DNA from: Psychroflexus tropicus DSM 15496
GTDB lineage: Bacteria > Bacteroidota > Bacteroidia > Flavobacteriales > Flavobacteriaceae
DNA length: 64,000 nt
Direction of reading: 5' to 3'
Assembly (NCBI RefSeq): GCF_000378765.1
Contig: NZ_KB905342.1
Coordinates: 310,001-374,000 of the forward strand
Of this stretch, positions 8,311-17,232 are shown piece after piece. The stretch's first letter is position 1. Every line of letters begins with the position of its first letter. A program made the position numbers and the translations under genes. Below the pieces are notes generated by a model. That model was not told where the DNA came from, did no database searches, and saw only the letters and a program-made list of their open reading frames with translations.

Positions 8311-9984
8311 TTACTTCTTCTTCCAGTTATCCCTCAAGGTAACCGTCCTATTAAACACCAAGTGGTCTGATGTAGAATCTTTATCTACACAGAAATAGCC
8401 GATGCGCTGAAACTGAAATTTATCTTCAGCCATAGCAGATTTTAAACTTGGTTCTACGTATGCCGTACTTACTTTCAGGGATTCGGGATTCACAAACTCC
8501 AAGAAGTCTTTGTCCTTATCTGCAGTTGGGTCTTCTACCGTAAAGAGTCTATCGTAAAGTCTTACCTCAGCTTCCATAGCATGAGGAATCGACACCCAGT
8601 GCAAGGTTCCTTTCACCTTACGTTGTGAAGCTTCCGTTCCACTTCCACTTTTACTCTCAGGATCGTAAGTACAATGCACTTCCAGTATATTACCATCTTC
8701 ATCTTTAACCACGTCTTCGGCTTTGATGATATAAGCATTCTTTAGCCTAACTTCCTTGCCCAATTTCAAACGGAAAAACTTTCGGTTGGCTTCCTCTCTA
8801 AAGTCTTCTTTTTCGATATACAGTTCTCTGGAAAATGGGACCTGGCGTTCGCCTGCCGTTTCATCTTCAGGGTTATTTTCGGCGGTGAGCCACTCTTCTT
8901 TTCCTTCTGAGTAATTGGTAATAACCACCTTCAGCGGATCCATCACGCCCATCACTCGAGGTGCTTTTTTGTTGAGATCATCTCTTACACAAAATTCCAG
9001 GTGAGCAACGTCTATCATATTTTCTCGCTTACCAATCCCAATGCTGTCGGCAAAGGTTCTAATCGATTCCGGAGTGAAGCCTCGTCGCCTCAATCCCGAA
9101 ATCGTAGGCATTCTGGGATCATCCCAGGACTTGACGATGTTTTGCTCAACAAGATGAGCTAATTTTCGCTTACTTACCACCGTATGGCTCAAATTACGTC
9201 TGGCGAATTCACGTTGCTTAGGTACCAATTCTCCAGGCTGACTTACCCGTTCCACAAACCAGTTGTAAAGTTCGCGGTGAGGTAAAAACTCCAGAGTACA
9301 AAAGGAGTGCGAAATCGACTCAATAAAATCAGATTCACCATGAGCCCAGTCGTACAATGGATAAATCATCCAGTCGTTTCCAGTACGGTGGTGTGCTTTA
9401 TGCAAACATCTATACATGATAGGATCTCTCATAATCATATTAGGCGAAGCCATATCGATTTTAGCTCGTAACACATGCGCCTTTTCACCAGTCTCACCGT
9501 TCTTCATGGCTTCAAAAAGCTCTAGGTTTTCTTCCACAGAACGATTCCTATACGGGCTTGCTGTACCCGGTTGGGTGGGCGTGCCTTTTTGAGCAGCAAT
9601 CTCCTCAGAAGACTGGCTATCCACATAGGCGTCTCCAGATTTGATCAGTTCTACTGCCCAGTCGTAAAGCTGCTGAAAGTAGTCTGAAGCATAACATTCC
9701 TGAGCCCATTCAAACCCCAGCCACTTTACATCGCTTTTGATGGAGTCTACATAAACCGTTTCCTCTTTCAGCGGATTCGTATCATCAAATCTTAAGTTCA
9801 CGGGAGCGTTATACTTAAGCCCCAAGCCAAAATTCAGACATATAGAGGAAGCGTGACCAATGTGCAAAAACCCATTTGGTTCTGGCGGAAAACGAAATTT
9901 TAGATCACTGACTTTATAGTTTTCTTTCAGATCTTCTTCTATAATTTGCTCGATAAAATTTAGCGATTTTTTCTCTTCAGACAT
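8311..9984 (-). CDS. glnS: Glutaminyl-tRNA synthetase
   Basis: 557 residues. Class I motifs: RFPPEPNGFLHIGHASSICL contains HIGH (~residues 37-40), and VVSKRKLAHLVEQNIV (~268) is the KMSKS equivalent VSKRK, typical of GlnRS rather than GluRS. The C-terminal two beta barrels for anticodon recognition are present (residues ~340-550, with LHWVSIPHAMEAEVRLYDRL). It charges tRNA-Gln directly, so the amidotransferase route would not be needed for Gln. It is monocistronic on the minus strand with a 270-bp leader region. Confidence 0.97.
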   Translation of the reverse strand: MSEEKKSLNFIEQIIEEDLKENYKVSDLKFRFPPEPNGFLHIGHASSICLNFGLGLKYNAPVNLRFDDTNPLKEETVYVDSIKSDVKWLGFEWAQECYASDYFQQLYDWAVELIKSGDAYVDSQSSEEIAAQKGTPTQPGTASPYRNRSVEENLELFEAMKNGETGEKAHVLRAKIDMASPNMIMRDPIMYRCLHKAHHRTGNDWMIYPLYDWAHGESDFIESISHSFCTLEFLPHRELYNWFVERVSQPGELVPKQREFARRNLSHTVVSKRKLAHLVEQNIVKSWDDPRMPTISGLRRRGFTPESIRTFADSIGIGKRENMIDVAHLEFCVRDDLNKKAPRVMGVMDPLKVVITNYSEGKEEWLTAENNPEDETAGERQVPFSRELYIEKEDFREEANRKFFRLKLGKEVRLKNAYIIKAEDVVKDEDGNILEVHCTYDPESKSGSGTEASQRKVKGTLHWVSIPHAMEAEVRLYDRLFTVEDPTADKDKDFLEFVNPESLKVSTAYVEPSLKSAMAEDKFQFQRIGYFCVDKDSTSDHLVFNRTVTLRDNWKKK

Positions 9985-10208
9985 AATTCAAAAGTTAAGC
10001 TGCAAATTTACTCAAATTCACTTGGCTTCATAGATAGGCTACGTAAGATTTCTTTTGATTTTGGGTTTCGTTAGCCTGAAGCTTTAGAACCCTCTAACTT
10101 CAACAAGCGAAACCACCTCAACCTTTTGCTGGAGAAGTCGATTCCACTGAAGGTTTTATGACAAAATTGATTTTTTTATAAAAAACACTGAAATATCCTG
10201 ATTCAATA

Positions 10209-10246
10209 GACCTCACAGTCCCCAAAGCATTGGGGACTGTGAGGTC
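10209..10246. repeat. 38-bp palindromic intergenic repeat, copy 2
   Basis: Same element as 5287-5324, differing at 2 of 38 positions; here the pairing extends one more TA/TA step on each side (10207-10248). It sits 8 bp after the stop codon of the TauE-type gene (which runs leftward), so it may also serve as that gene's transcript end, although it lacks a clear T-run on that strand. Confidence 0.8.
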
Positions 10247-10254
10247 TATTAAAC

Positions 10255-10977
10255 TTAAAAAATCAAAGCCAGGCCTGAAAGCGATAAAATGACCAGTAAT
10301 ATTTTTTTAAACTGAACTTCATTGATTTTAGGAAAACACTTGATGCCCAGAAACTGAGCTAGAAAAAATACAGGTAAGACCAGCAAGCTCATTTGGAGAT
10401 GTTGCAAGTCCAGCACTCCGCTGATGCTTAAAGCAGGAACCCTAATGAGCGTGATCAGTGCTAATATCCCTATCATCGTCGCTCTAAAGGTTTTTGCTTC
10501 CGACACTGTGTTTTTGACACTAATCACATAAAGCGGACCTCCCGTAGAAAATACACCTGAAAAAAATCCACCCAGCACACCAAAGGCCCAGTTTGATTTT
10601 TTCCCAAGGGCTAGCTCCTTTTTTCCTAACCAGGCGTAAACCACATACATCAGTATAAAAACACCAAGGGCAGTTTGTAAAATACTGGGTTTTGAAAAGG
10701 AAAGCACAATTACACCCAGCACCACACCGATTACAGAAGCTAAAATAAGTCTGATTATAGTTGACTTATCTATATGCTTCCATTCTTTATACAGCAGATA
10801 AGAGCTGGAAAACAAATAAAATATGGATACATAAGCGATAGCATCCGGAAGCTTTACAGCAAACAAAAGAATAGGAATAGCGACCAAAGAGCCAGCAAAA
10901 CCGACTAGAGACTGGATAAAAAATCCACAAAATATAGCAATAGCAAGAATAAGGAGAATGTGTAGATCCAAGACCAA
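10255..10977 (-). CDS. Sulfite exporter TauE/SafE family membrane protein
   Basis: 240 residues, about eight hydrophobic segments. The N-terminal IFCGFFIQSLVGFAGSLVAIPIL and the central GGFFSGVFSTGGPLYVISVK are the paired Gly-rich repeats of the TauE/SafE (DUF81) family. Members export sulfite, sulfoacetate or other small organic anions; the substrate is not predictable. The gene is divergent from an Lrp/AsnC regulator 113 bp away, which makes that regulator a reasonable candidate controller. Confidence 0.9.
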   Translation of the reverse strand: MVLDLHILLILAIAIFCGFFIQSLVGFAGSLVAIPILLFAVKLPDAIAYVSIFYLFSSSYLLYKEWKHIDKSTIIRLILASVIGVVLGVIVLSFSKPSILQTALGVFILMYVVYAWLGKKELALGKKSNWAFGVLGGFFSGVFSTGGPLYVISVKNTVSEAKTFRATMIGILALITLIRVPALSISGVLDLQHLQMSLLVLPVFFLAQFLGIKCFPKINEVQFKKILLVILSLSGLALIF

Positions 10978-11089
10978 AATTTTGATGCAAAAATAAATCT
11001 CATCTCAATGCTTACGAAAATGAAACATTGGTTAAATGAACAAAAAACCATTTAAAAAAAGTATTTTTAACATCTAAACAAAAATTTCA

Positions 11090-11515
11090 ATGGTAGATGC
11101 CATAGATTTGAAGATAATCGATATCCTTGAAGTCAATGCAAGGCAATCCTATGCAGAAATTGGAAAGGAAATTCACCTTTCCCCTTCTTCGGTTAGAGAA
11201 CGAGTAAAGAAAATGGAAGATTCTGGTGTTATTAAGGGCTATTCATTAAGGCTTGACCAGAGTAAGTTAGGCAACACCCTCGAAGCGTTTATTATGTTGA
11301 AGATTTTTAGCGGTAAACTGAAACCTGCTTTGCAAGAAATTGAACCCTACCCTGAAGTGAAAGAAGCCTTTAGGATCACTGGACAGCATAACCTTTATAT
11401 CCGGATTGCTTTAAAAGATCAACTTCACATTCAGCAATTTATAGATAAGCTGGTAAATTTTGGCGAGCCTACCACTCATTTGATACTTTCCAGAATAGGA
11501 AAAGAAAACTTCTGA
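11090..11515 (+). CDS. Lrp/AsnC family transcriptional regulator
   Basis: 141 residues. The N-terminal winged helix includes DLKIIDILEVNARQSYAEIG and LSPSSVRERVKKMEDSGVIK, with the recognition helix in SSVRERVKKM. The C-terminal ligand-binding (RAM) domain follows from ~residue 65. Such proteins form octamers that sense amino acids. It is divergently transcribed from the TauE/SafE transporter, so transporter control is the simplest hypothesis. Confidence 0.93.
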   Translation: MVDAIDLKIIDILEVNARQSYAEIGKEIHLSPSSVRERVKKMEDSGVIKGYSLRLDQSKLGNTLEAFIMLKIFSGKLKPALQEIEPYPEVKEAFRITGQHNLYIRIALKDQLHIQQFIDKLVNFGEPTTHLILSRIGKENF

Positions 11516-11576
11516 TCTAAAGTCTTATCACATCGAAATGCAGAAGATGAAGCTTTAACAATAAAATTATTATCTT

Positions 11577-12329
11577 TTAAGCTAAAGTCAATTGAATTCC
11601 AGTTGCTCTTATTTCCTCAGCTAAAGTATTGCTAATACCAGAATCTGTAATAATATGGTGGATGTCAGAAAATTCGCAGATCTTTCCAAACCCCTTTCTA
11701 TTGAATTTTGATGAATCTGCAAGAACAATAACTTTTTGTGCAGAATTAATCATCTCTTTATTCAGGATCGCTTCTTCCAGGCTGGTCGTTGTGCAGCCAT
11801 GGTTTACATCTATGCCATCGACACCAAGAAAAAGAAGATTACACGATATATTTTGAAGTAAAGATTGAGAGTAATGTCCTGTTACCGAGGATGAGCTATG
11901 TCTTACACTTCCGCCCAGCTGTAAAATATGATAGTTTTGAGACTTGGTCAATTCCAAAGATACCATCAGAGAAGACGTAGTGATATTAAGCGGCTCTTCC
12001 AAGTTCAGAGCTTTCGCTAATGCGTGCATAGTTGTACCAGAGGCAATCATTATAGAATCGTTGGGTTGTATCAACTTCACAGCAGCCTTAGCGATGGCTC
12101 CCTTTTCGGTAACCTTTAGTTTTTCCTTTTCACTTACGTGTCTATCGTTGATGTAAGGATTTTGAGTAGTAGCCCCTCCATGGGTTCTAAAGAGCAAGCC
12201 TTTATCTTCCAGAAGTTTCAAATCCTTTCGTATTGTAACTGCAGAAACCTTAAAAAGATCGCATAAATGAGCAACGCTCACATAGCCTTCTTTATCTAAT
12301 AATTCTAAAATAGCTTGATGCCGCTTCAC
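11577..12329 (-). CDS. DeoR/GlpR family transcriptional regulator of the glycerol operon
   Basis: 250 residues. The N-terminal DeoR helix-turn-helix is clear (RHQAILELLDKEGYVSVAHL, then VSAVTIRKDLKLLEDKGLLF, RTHGGA). The C-terminal domain is the ISOCOT-type sugar-phosphate sensor with GTTMHALAK, LGVDGID and LADSSKF. In GlpR proteins the inducer is glycerol-3-phosphate. The divergent glpD-glpK-glpF operon 178 bp away strongly suggests that this is the glycerol repressor; that is inference from context. Candidate operators are listed at 12424-12497. Confidence 0.9.
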   Translation of the reverse strand: MKRHQAILELLDKEGYVSVAHLCDLFKVSAVTIRKDLKLLEDKGLLFRTHGGATTQNPYINDRHVSEKEKLKVTEKGAIAKAAVKLIQPNDSIMIASGTTMHALAKALNLEEPLNITTSSLMVSLELTKSQNYHILQLGGSVRHSSSSVTGHYSQSLLQNISCNLLFLGVDGIDVNHGCTTTSLEEAILNKEMINSAQKVIVLADSSKFNRKGFGKICEFSDIHHIITDSGISNTLAEEIRATGIQLTLA

Positions 12330-12423
12330 TTTTATTTCATTTAGTTTCTACAAATATAAAGGATAATTGGTTAAGATCTTCGGCTCTGAATGCAGTTCTA
12401 TCTTAGAAATAAGTAAATATTAA

Positions 12424-12497
12424 TTTCGTTTTGTTATTTTTTTTATTTTTTACTTTCGTTTTAATTCTTTTTACTTACTTTTGAATATATATTCGAA
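12424..12497 (+). promoter_or_regulatory. Candidate glpD promoter with regulator-binding repeats
   Basis: TTTCGTTTT occurs at 12424-12432 and again at 12454-12462, exactly 30 bp apart, i.e. about three helical turns, so both would face the same side of the DNA. DeoR-type regulators often bind TTTCGTTT-like direct repeats. A Bacteroidota -7 element TACTTTTG is at 12476-12483, 25 bp before the glpD ATG, with the second repeat in the -33 position. A 12-bp palindrome GAATATATATTC follows at 12483-12494. Binding is inference; the repeats and their spacing are seen directly. Confidence 0.6.
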
Positions 12498-12507
12498 ATA
12501 AAACAAA

Positions 12508-14085
12508 ATGAAATCCGAAAACATATTTGATAGATCAAATCTAATAGCAAAAGCTAGTAAGGTAGATAAATGGGATGTGATTGTGATTGGCGGAGGTTCT
12601 ACGGGACTTGGTATTGCTTTAGACAGCGTCACCAGAGGCTATAAAACACTTCTTCTTGAGCAATTGGATTACGCTAAAGGCACATCTAGCAGGAGTACAA
12701 AATTGGTTCATGGTGGTGTAAGGTACTTGGCACAAGCAAATTTTTCTTTGGTGACTGAAGCGTTAAAAGAAAGAGGGCTGCTAGAAAAAAACGCCCCCCA
12801 TCTTGTTAAAAATCAAACCTTTCTCATTCCTAATTACAAATGGTGGGAAGGCGCTTATTATACTCTTGGTCTTAAAGCCTATGATTTCCTTGCCGGAAAA
12901 CTAAGCCTTGGCGCTTCCAAACACGTAAGTAAAGACGAAACCATTCGAAAGCTACCAACGATCAAAAAAGAGAGCTTGAAAGGTAGTGTAAGTTATCAGG
13001 ATGGACAGTTTGATGATTCCAGGTTAGCTGTCAATATCGCGCAAACAGCTATTGAAAACGGTGCATCATTACTCAACTATTTTAAAGTAAAAAACCTAAC
13101 TAAAGATGCAGATGATAACGTTTCTGGTGTGATTGCAATTGATAGAGAAACTCACAAAGAACATACTTTCAAAGGGAAAGCGGTTATAAATGCAACAGGT
13201 GTATTTGCAGATGATATCCTACAAATGGATAAACCTGGTGCCAACAAACGAATTCAGCCAAGTCAAGGGGTTCACCTTGTTTTTGACAAAAGCTTTTTAC
13301 CTAGTGAAGATGCCATTATGATTCCAAAAACAGATGACGGGAGAGTCTTATTTGCAGTACCATGGCACGATAAGGTCATTGTTGGGACAACTGATGAAAT
13401 GGTAGACAAACATACAGCAGAACCCAATGCAACCGAAAAAGAAGTTGAATTTATTTTAGAAACCTTCAATAGATTTATAGAAAAGAAAGCAACTCGAGAA
13501 GATATCAAAAGTATTTATGCAGGTTTAAGACCACTTGCTGCACCAGATGAGGCATCTGGAAAAACCAAAGAGATCTCTAGAGGCCATAAAATTTTAGTGT
13601 CGGATACAGGCTTAGTTTCCATTACTGGAGGGAAGTGGACGACCTATAGAAAAATGGCCGATGATACGTTGAATAAAGTCATCAGCTTGGGTAAAATTTC
13701 AAAGAAAGAATGTGTTACAGAGCACTTAGCTATTCATGGCGCTATCCAAACAGATGATAGAGAAAATCATTTGTATGTGTATGGCAGTGATCAACCCCAT
13801 CTTCAGAAACTGATCCAAGAGGATGCTTATTTAGGTGAAAAAATTCATCCAGACTTAGACTACCTCAATGTGGAAGTACTTTGGGCAGCAAGGCATGAAA
13901 TGGCTAGAACCGTAGAAGATGTATTGGCGAGAAGAGTAAGAGTTCTGTTTTTGGATGCTAAAAAATCTATCGAAGTGGCAACTAAGGTTGCTGAAATTAT
14001 GGCCAAAGAGCTTAATAAAGATGAATCGTGGATCAACCAACAAGTCAAGGACTACAAAGCCTTAGCACAAGGCTATATTATATAG
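12508..14085 (+). CDS. glpD: Glycerol-3-phosphate dehydrogenase (FAD)
   Basis: 525 residues. The N-terminal FAD Rossmann motif is VIVIGGGSTGLGIALDSVTR (~residues 24-43), followed by the GlpD signature GTSSRSTKLVHGGVRYL. The C-terminal helical domain (~390-525) carries LNVEVLWAARHEMARTVED, the family end domain. The enzyme oxidises sn-glycerol-3-phosphate to dihydroxyacetone phosphate and passes electrons to the quinone pool at the inner membrane. First gene of glpD-glpK-glpF; 57 bp separate it from glpK. Confidence 0.96.
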   Translation: MKSENIFDRSNLIAKASKVDKWDVIVIGGGSTGLGIALDSVTRGYKTLLLEQLDYAKGTSSRSTKLVHGGVRYLAQANFSLVTEALKERGLLEKNAPHLVKNQTFLIPNYKWWEGAYYTLGLKAYDFLAGKLSLGASKHVSKDETIRKLPTIKKESLKGSVSYQDGQFDDSRLAVNIAQTAIENGASLLNYFKVKNLTKDADDNVSGVIAIDRETHKEHTFKGKAVINATGVFADDILQMDKPGANKRIQPSQGVHLVFDKSFLPSEDAIMIPKTDDGRVLFAVPWHDKVIVGTTDEMVDKHTAEPNATEKEVEFILETFNRFIEKKATREDIKSIYAGLRPLAAPDEASGKTKEISRGHKILVSDTGLVSITGGKWTTYRKMADDTLNKVISLGKISKKECVTEHLAIHGAIQTDDRENHLYVYGSDQPHLQKLIQEDAYLGEKIHPDLDYLNVEVLWAARHEMARTVEDVLARRVRVLFLDAKKSIEVATKVAEIMAKELNKDESWINQQVKDYKALAQGYII

Positions 14086-14142
14086 CATCTATTTCTATAG
14101 CATAGCACACCAATTTGAGTATTAATTTAAAATCCGTACAAC

Positions 14143-15645
14143 ATGGAGAAATACATTTTAGCTTTAGATCAAGGAACTACGAGTTGCCGAGCGATTGTCT
14201 TCAATAAGAAAGGAGAAATTCATTCGGTTGCTCAAAAAGAGTTTACTCAGTACTTTCCCAAACCAGGCTGGGTAGAACACGATCCTTCTGAAATATGGTC
14301 CAAACAAGCGGGTGTATCTGCCGAAGCCACAACCAAAAAAGGCTTAAACGGAAAAGATGTTGCTGCGATCGGAATTACCAATCAAAGGGAAACTATAGTT
14401 GTGTGGGATAAAAAAACAGGAGAGCCTGTCTATAATGCTATTGTATGGCAAGATAAGCGAACTTCAGAGTACTGTGACCAACTTAAGGCTGACGGAAAAG
14501 AAAAAATGATACAGGAAAAGACAGGCTTAATCATCGACGCCTATTTTTCTGGTACCAAAGTGAAATGGATTTTGGATCATGTGGATGGGGCGAGAGAAAA
14601 GGCTGAAAATGGAGACCTCATCCTAGGAACGATAGATTCTTGGATTATCTGGAATTTTACTAAAGGTGAACTCCATGTGACAGACGTGACCAACGCATCC
14701 AGAACTATGCTTTTCAATATTAACACAATGGAATGGGATGATGAACTACTCGAGTTGTTTGATATTCCAAAAAGTATGCTTCCAGAAGTCAAAGATTCAA
14801 GCGAGGTGTACGGCCATACTAAAACTACTGTATTTGCTACTAAAATCCCTATTGCAGGAATTGCAGGCGACCAAATGGCTGCGCTGTTTGGACAGATGTG
14901 CACCGAAAAAGGAATGGTGAAAAGCACATATGGGACAGGTTGCTTTATGCTGATGAATATTGGCGATAAGCCGATCATATCAAAGAATAAATTATTAACT
15001 ACAGTGGCTTGGAGAATAAAGGGTAAAACAGAATATGCTTTAGAAGGAAGTATTTTTATAGGCGGGGCCGTTGTACAGTGGCTGAGAGATAGCTTAGGAA
15101 TCATCAAAAGATCCAAAGATGTTGAAAATTTAGCTACTTCTGTAGAGTCATCCGATGGTGTTTACTTTTTACCAGCTTTTGCAGGGATCGGTGCTCCTTA
15201 TTGGGATCAAGATGCTAAAGGAACTATGTTTGGCATTACACGCGGAACAACCGATGCTCACATTGCCAGAGCTTCACTGGAAGCTATTGCGTATCAAACC
15301 ATGGACATTTTAAAAGCAATGGAAGCCGATTCCGAAATCGATGTAGAAGAATTGAGAGTAGATGGTGGGGCTACTGTCAACAATATGTTGATGCAGATTC
15401 AGTCTGATGTCCTGAACACCACAACCATACGTCCAAAAGTCACAGAAACGACAGCATTAGGAGCAGCCTATTTAGCGGGTCTTGCCGTAGGCTTTTGGAA
15501 AGATATGGAAGAAATCCAATCCATATGGAAAGAGGATATGAGATTCCAACCAACAGAAGATCAAGAGGAAATCCAAAAAGGAATCAAAGGCTGGTATAGA
15601 GCTGTTGATGCTTTACAATACTGGAGTAAATCCAAATCATTATGA
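14143..15645 (+). CDS. glpK: Glycerol kinase
   Basis: 500 residues, FGGY kinase fold. Signature pieces: [20 protein letters not shown] at the N-terminus (phosphate 1 loop), [29 protein letters not shown], and [20 protein letters not shown]. It phosphorylates glycerol with ATP, trapping it in the cytoplasm. Its stop overlaps the glpF start (ATGA-type overlap, 15642-15645), so translation is probably coupled. Confidence 0.97.
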   Translation: MEKYILALDQGTTSCRAIVFNKKGEIHSVAQKEFTQYFPKPGWVEHDPSEIWSKQAGVSAEATTKKGLNGKDVAAIGITNQRETIVVWDKKTGEPVYNAIVWQDKRTSEYCDQLKADGKEKMIQEKTGLIIDAYFSGTKVKWILDHVDGAREKAENGDLILGTIDSWIIWNFTKGELHVTDVTNASRTMLFNINTMEWDDELLELFDIPKSMLPEVKDSSEVYGHTKTTVFATKIPIAGIAGDQMAALFGQMCTEKGMVKSTYGTGCFMLMNIGDKPIISKNKLLTTVAWRIKGKTEYALEGSIFIGGAVVQWLRDSLGIIKRSKDVENLATSVESSDGVYFLPAFAGIGAPYWDQDAKGTMFGITRGTTDAHIARASLEAIAYQTMDILKAMEADSEIDVEELRVDGGATVNNMLMQIQSDVLNTTTIRPKVTETTALGAAYLAGLAVGFWKDMEEIQSIWKEDMRFQPTEDQEEIQKGIKGWYRAVDALQYWSKSKSL

Positions 15646-16376
15646 TGACTCCATTTGTAGCAGAACTATTAGGAACAGCTCTTCTTATTCTTTTAGGAGG
15701 AGGTGTTGTCGCCAGCAGTGTACTAAAGGACACCAAAAGTAGTGGCTCTGGCTGGATGGTCATTACCACAGGGTGGGCCATGGCTGTTTTTATAGGTGTT
15801 TTTGTATCAGCACCTTACAGCGGGGCACACATCAATCCAGCCGTAACTGTCGCTCTCGCTTTGGAAGGAAGCTTTCCCTGGGTAGATGTACCCAGTTATA
15901 TTCTTGCTCAATTAATTGGAGCAATGATAGGGTCCGGAACAGTTTATATGCTTTTCAAAGATCATTTTAACGAAACAGATAATCCAGCTGGAAAACGTGC
16001 CATATTTTGCACAGATCCAGCTATACCAAACACGATGAGAAACCTCATGAGTGAGATCGTTGGCACATTTGTACTCATTATCGCAGTCTTCTACATCACT
16101 GGTGCTGAACTTCAAAGTGAAGAAGGAGTTCCGGTTGGACTTGGTGCTGTGGGAGCAATCCCTATTGCCTTTGTCGTCTGGAGCATTGGTATTTCTCTAG
16201 GTGGATTAACAGGTTATGCCATAAATCCTGCTCGAGATTTAGGTCCAAGACTTATGCACTTTTTACTTCCCATCAAAGGAAAAACAGATAGCAACTGGTC
16301 CTATAGCTGGATTCCTGTAGTTGGTCCGTTTATAGGAGCTACTCTTGCCACAGCGCTTCATTTAATGCTTTGCTAA
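15642..16376 (+). CDS. glpF: Aquaglyceroporin (glycerol uptake facilitator)
   Basis: 244 residues with six membrane segments and two half-helices. The first NPA box is [13 protein letters not shown] (~residues 64-76) and the second is [14 protein letters not shown] (~191-204); the Asp right after NPAR marks a glycerol facilitator rather than a strict water channel. It lets glycerol cross the inner membrane passively for GlpK to trap. It overlaps glpK by 4 bp and is followed after 10 bp by an outer-membrane protein gene. Confidence 0.95.
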   Translation: MMTPFVAELLGTALLILLGGGVVASSVLKDTKSSGSGWMVITTGWAMAVFIGVFVSAPYSGAHINPAVTVALALEGSFPWVDVPSYILAQLIGAMIGSGTVYMLFKDHFNETDNPAGKRAIFCTDPAIPNTMRNLMSEIVGTFVLIIAVFYITGAELQSEEGVPVGLGAVGAIPIAFVVWSIGISLGGLTGYAINPARDLGPRLMHFLLPIKGKTDSNWSYSWIPVVGPFIGATLATALHLMLC

Positions 16377-16386
16377 AACCTATTTT

Positions 16387-17178
16387 ATGAATTCAAATTT
16401 AAAATTACTTGCTTTGGTTTTATGTGCCTTGGTTTATGTGTCTACCAACGCACAAAGAGATTATCAACCCATTCCGGATTTACTTCCACAAGATAGCTTA
16501 GATACTAAAGAAAAATATCGCCCATTCGATTTCAATCTAACCCTAAAAAATATGCATCTATGGAGGGGTTACCGAGTCACCGACGAAGCTATGACCGCTG
16601 CAAACGTATATTACCAATCCAAAAACGGGAAGTTTGAAGCTGGACTTTGGGGAGGTGTTGGATTTGCAGGAAACTATACCGAATTTGATTATTATATGTC
16701 CTACAGCCATAAGAATTTGACGTTTGCCATATGGGATATCAATAATTATACTGACTTTCCTAACGCTGAAATATTCAATTATGATAGAGGGGAGACTTCA
16801 CATTTTATTGATGTGTCTGTTACTTATGCTTTTGAAAAATTCCCTTTACAAACTTCATGGAGTACCATCGTCCAGGGAAGGGATACCTATGTGACTCCAA
16901 GTGGTAAGTTGAGAAATGCATTTACCAATTACGTTGAAGCTTCTTATGTAGTAGCTAGTGGTAGCGACTGGAACCTGAGTTTATATGTGGGTGCAGCATT
17001 TTCATTCGAAAGTGAGACCCATTTTTATGGAGATAGTCCAGGCTTTAATAATTACGGCGCCACTTATTCTAAAACTTTAAATGTATTTGACCAGTACACA
17101 CTGCCCGTTTCTGCCACAGCTATGTGGAATAGCCTTCAGGAATACGGCGCTTTGCAAGTTGCTGTAAATCTTTTTTAA
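16387..17178 (+). CDS. Predicted outer-membrane beta-barrel protein of the glycerol operon
   Basis: 263 residues with a signal peptide ending VYVSTNAQ (cleavage ~ residue 22). The mature part alternates hydrophobic and polar residues with many aromatic girdles (GLWGGVGFAGNYTEFDYYMS, LTFAIWDINNYTDFPN, LQVAVNLF at the end), and it closes with a Phe, the usual C-terminus of barrels. It follows glpF by 10 bp and precedes the shared terminator at 17184, so it is in the glycerol operon. I do not recognise a named family. A role in letting glycerol or glycerophosphodiesters through the outer membrane is inferred from position only. Confidence 0.8.
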   Translation: MNSNLKLLALVLCALVYVSTNAQRDYQPIPDLLPQDSLDTKEKYRPFDFNLTLKNMHLWRGYRVTDEAMTAANVYYQSKNGKFEAGLWGGVGFAGNYTEFDYYMSYSHKNLTFAIWDINNYTDFPNAEIFNYDRGETSHFIDVSVTYAFEKFPLQTSWSTIVQGRDTYVTPSGKLRNAFTNYVEASYVVASGSDWNLSLYVGAAFSFESETHFYGDSPGFNNYGATYSKTLNVFDQYTLPVSATAMWNSLQEYGALQVAVNLF

Positions 17179-17183
17179 AAGTA

Positions 17184-17213
17184 AAAAAGCCCTTTCAAGT
17201 AAAAGGGCTTTTT
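17184..17213. terminator. Bidirectional terminator between the glycerol operon and pyc
   Basis: Perfect 12-bp stem AAAAAGCCCTTT (17184-17195) with AAAGGGCTTTTT (17202-17213), 6-nt loop. The A-run and T-run on both sides let it serve the plus-strand operon and the minus-strand pyc gene, which ends at 17233. Confidence 0.88.
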
Positions 17214-17232
17214 AGGTCTATTTCTTTATACC

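Noticed and set aside
14577-15116. 179-codon open frame on the minus strand inside glpK
   Set aside because: It is fully antisense to a well-conserved kinase gene, has no family motif, and its hydrophobic composition is the usual product of reading such a gene backwards.
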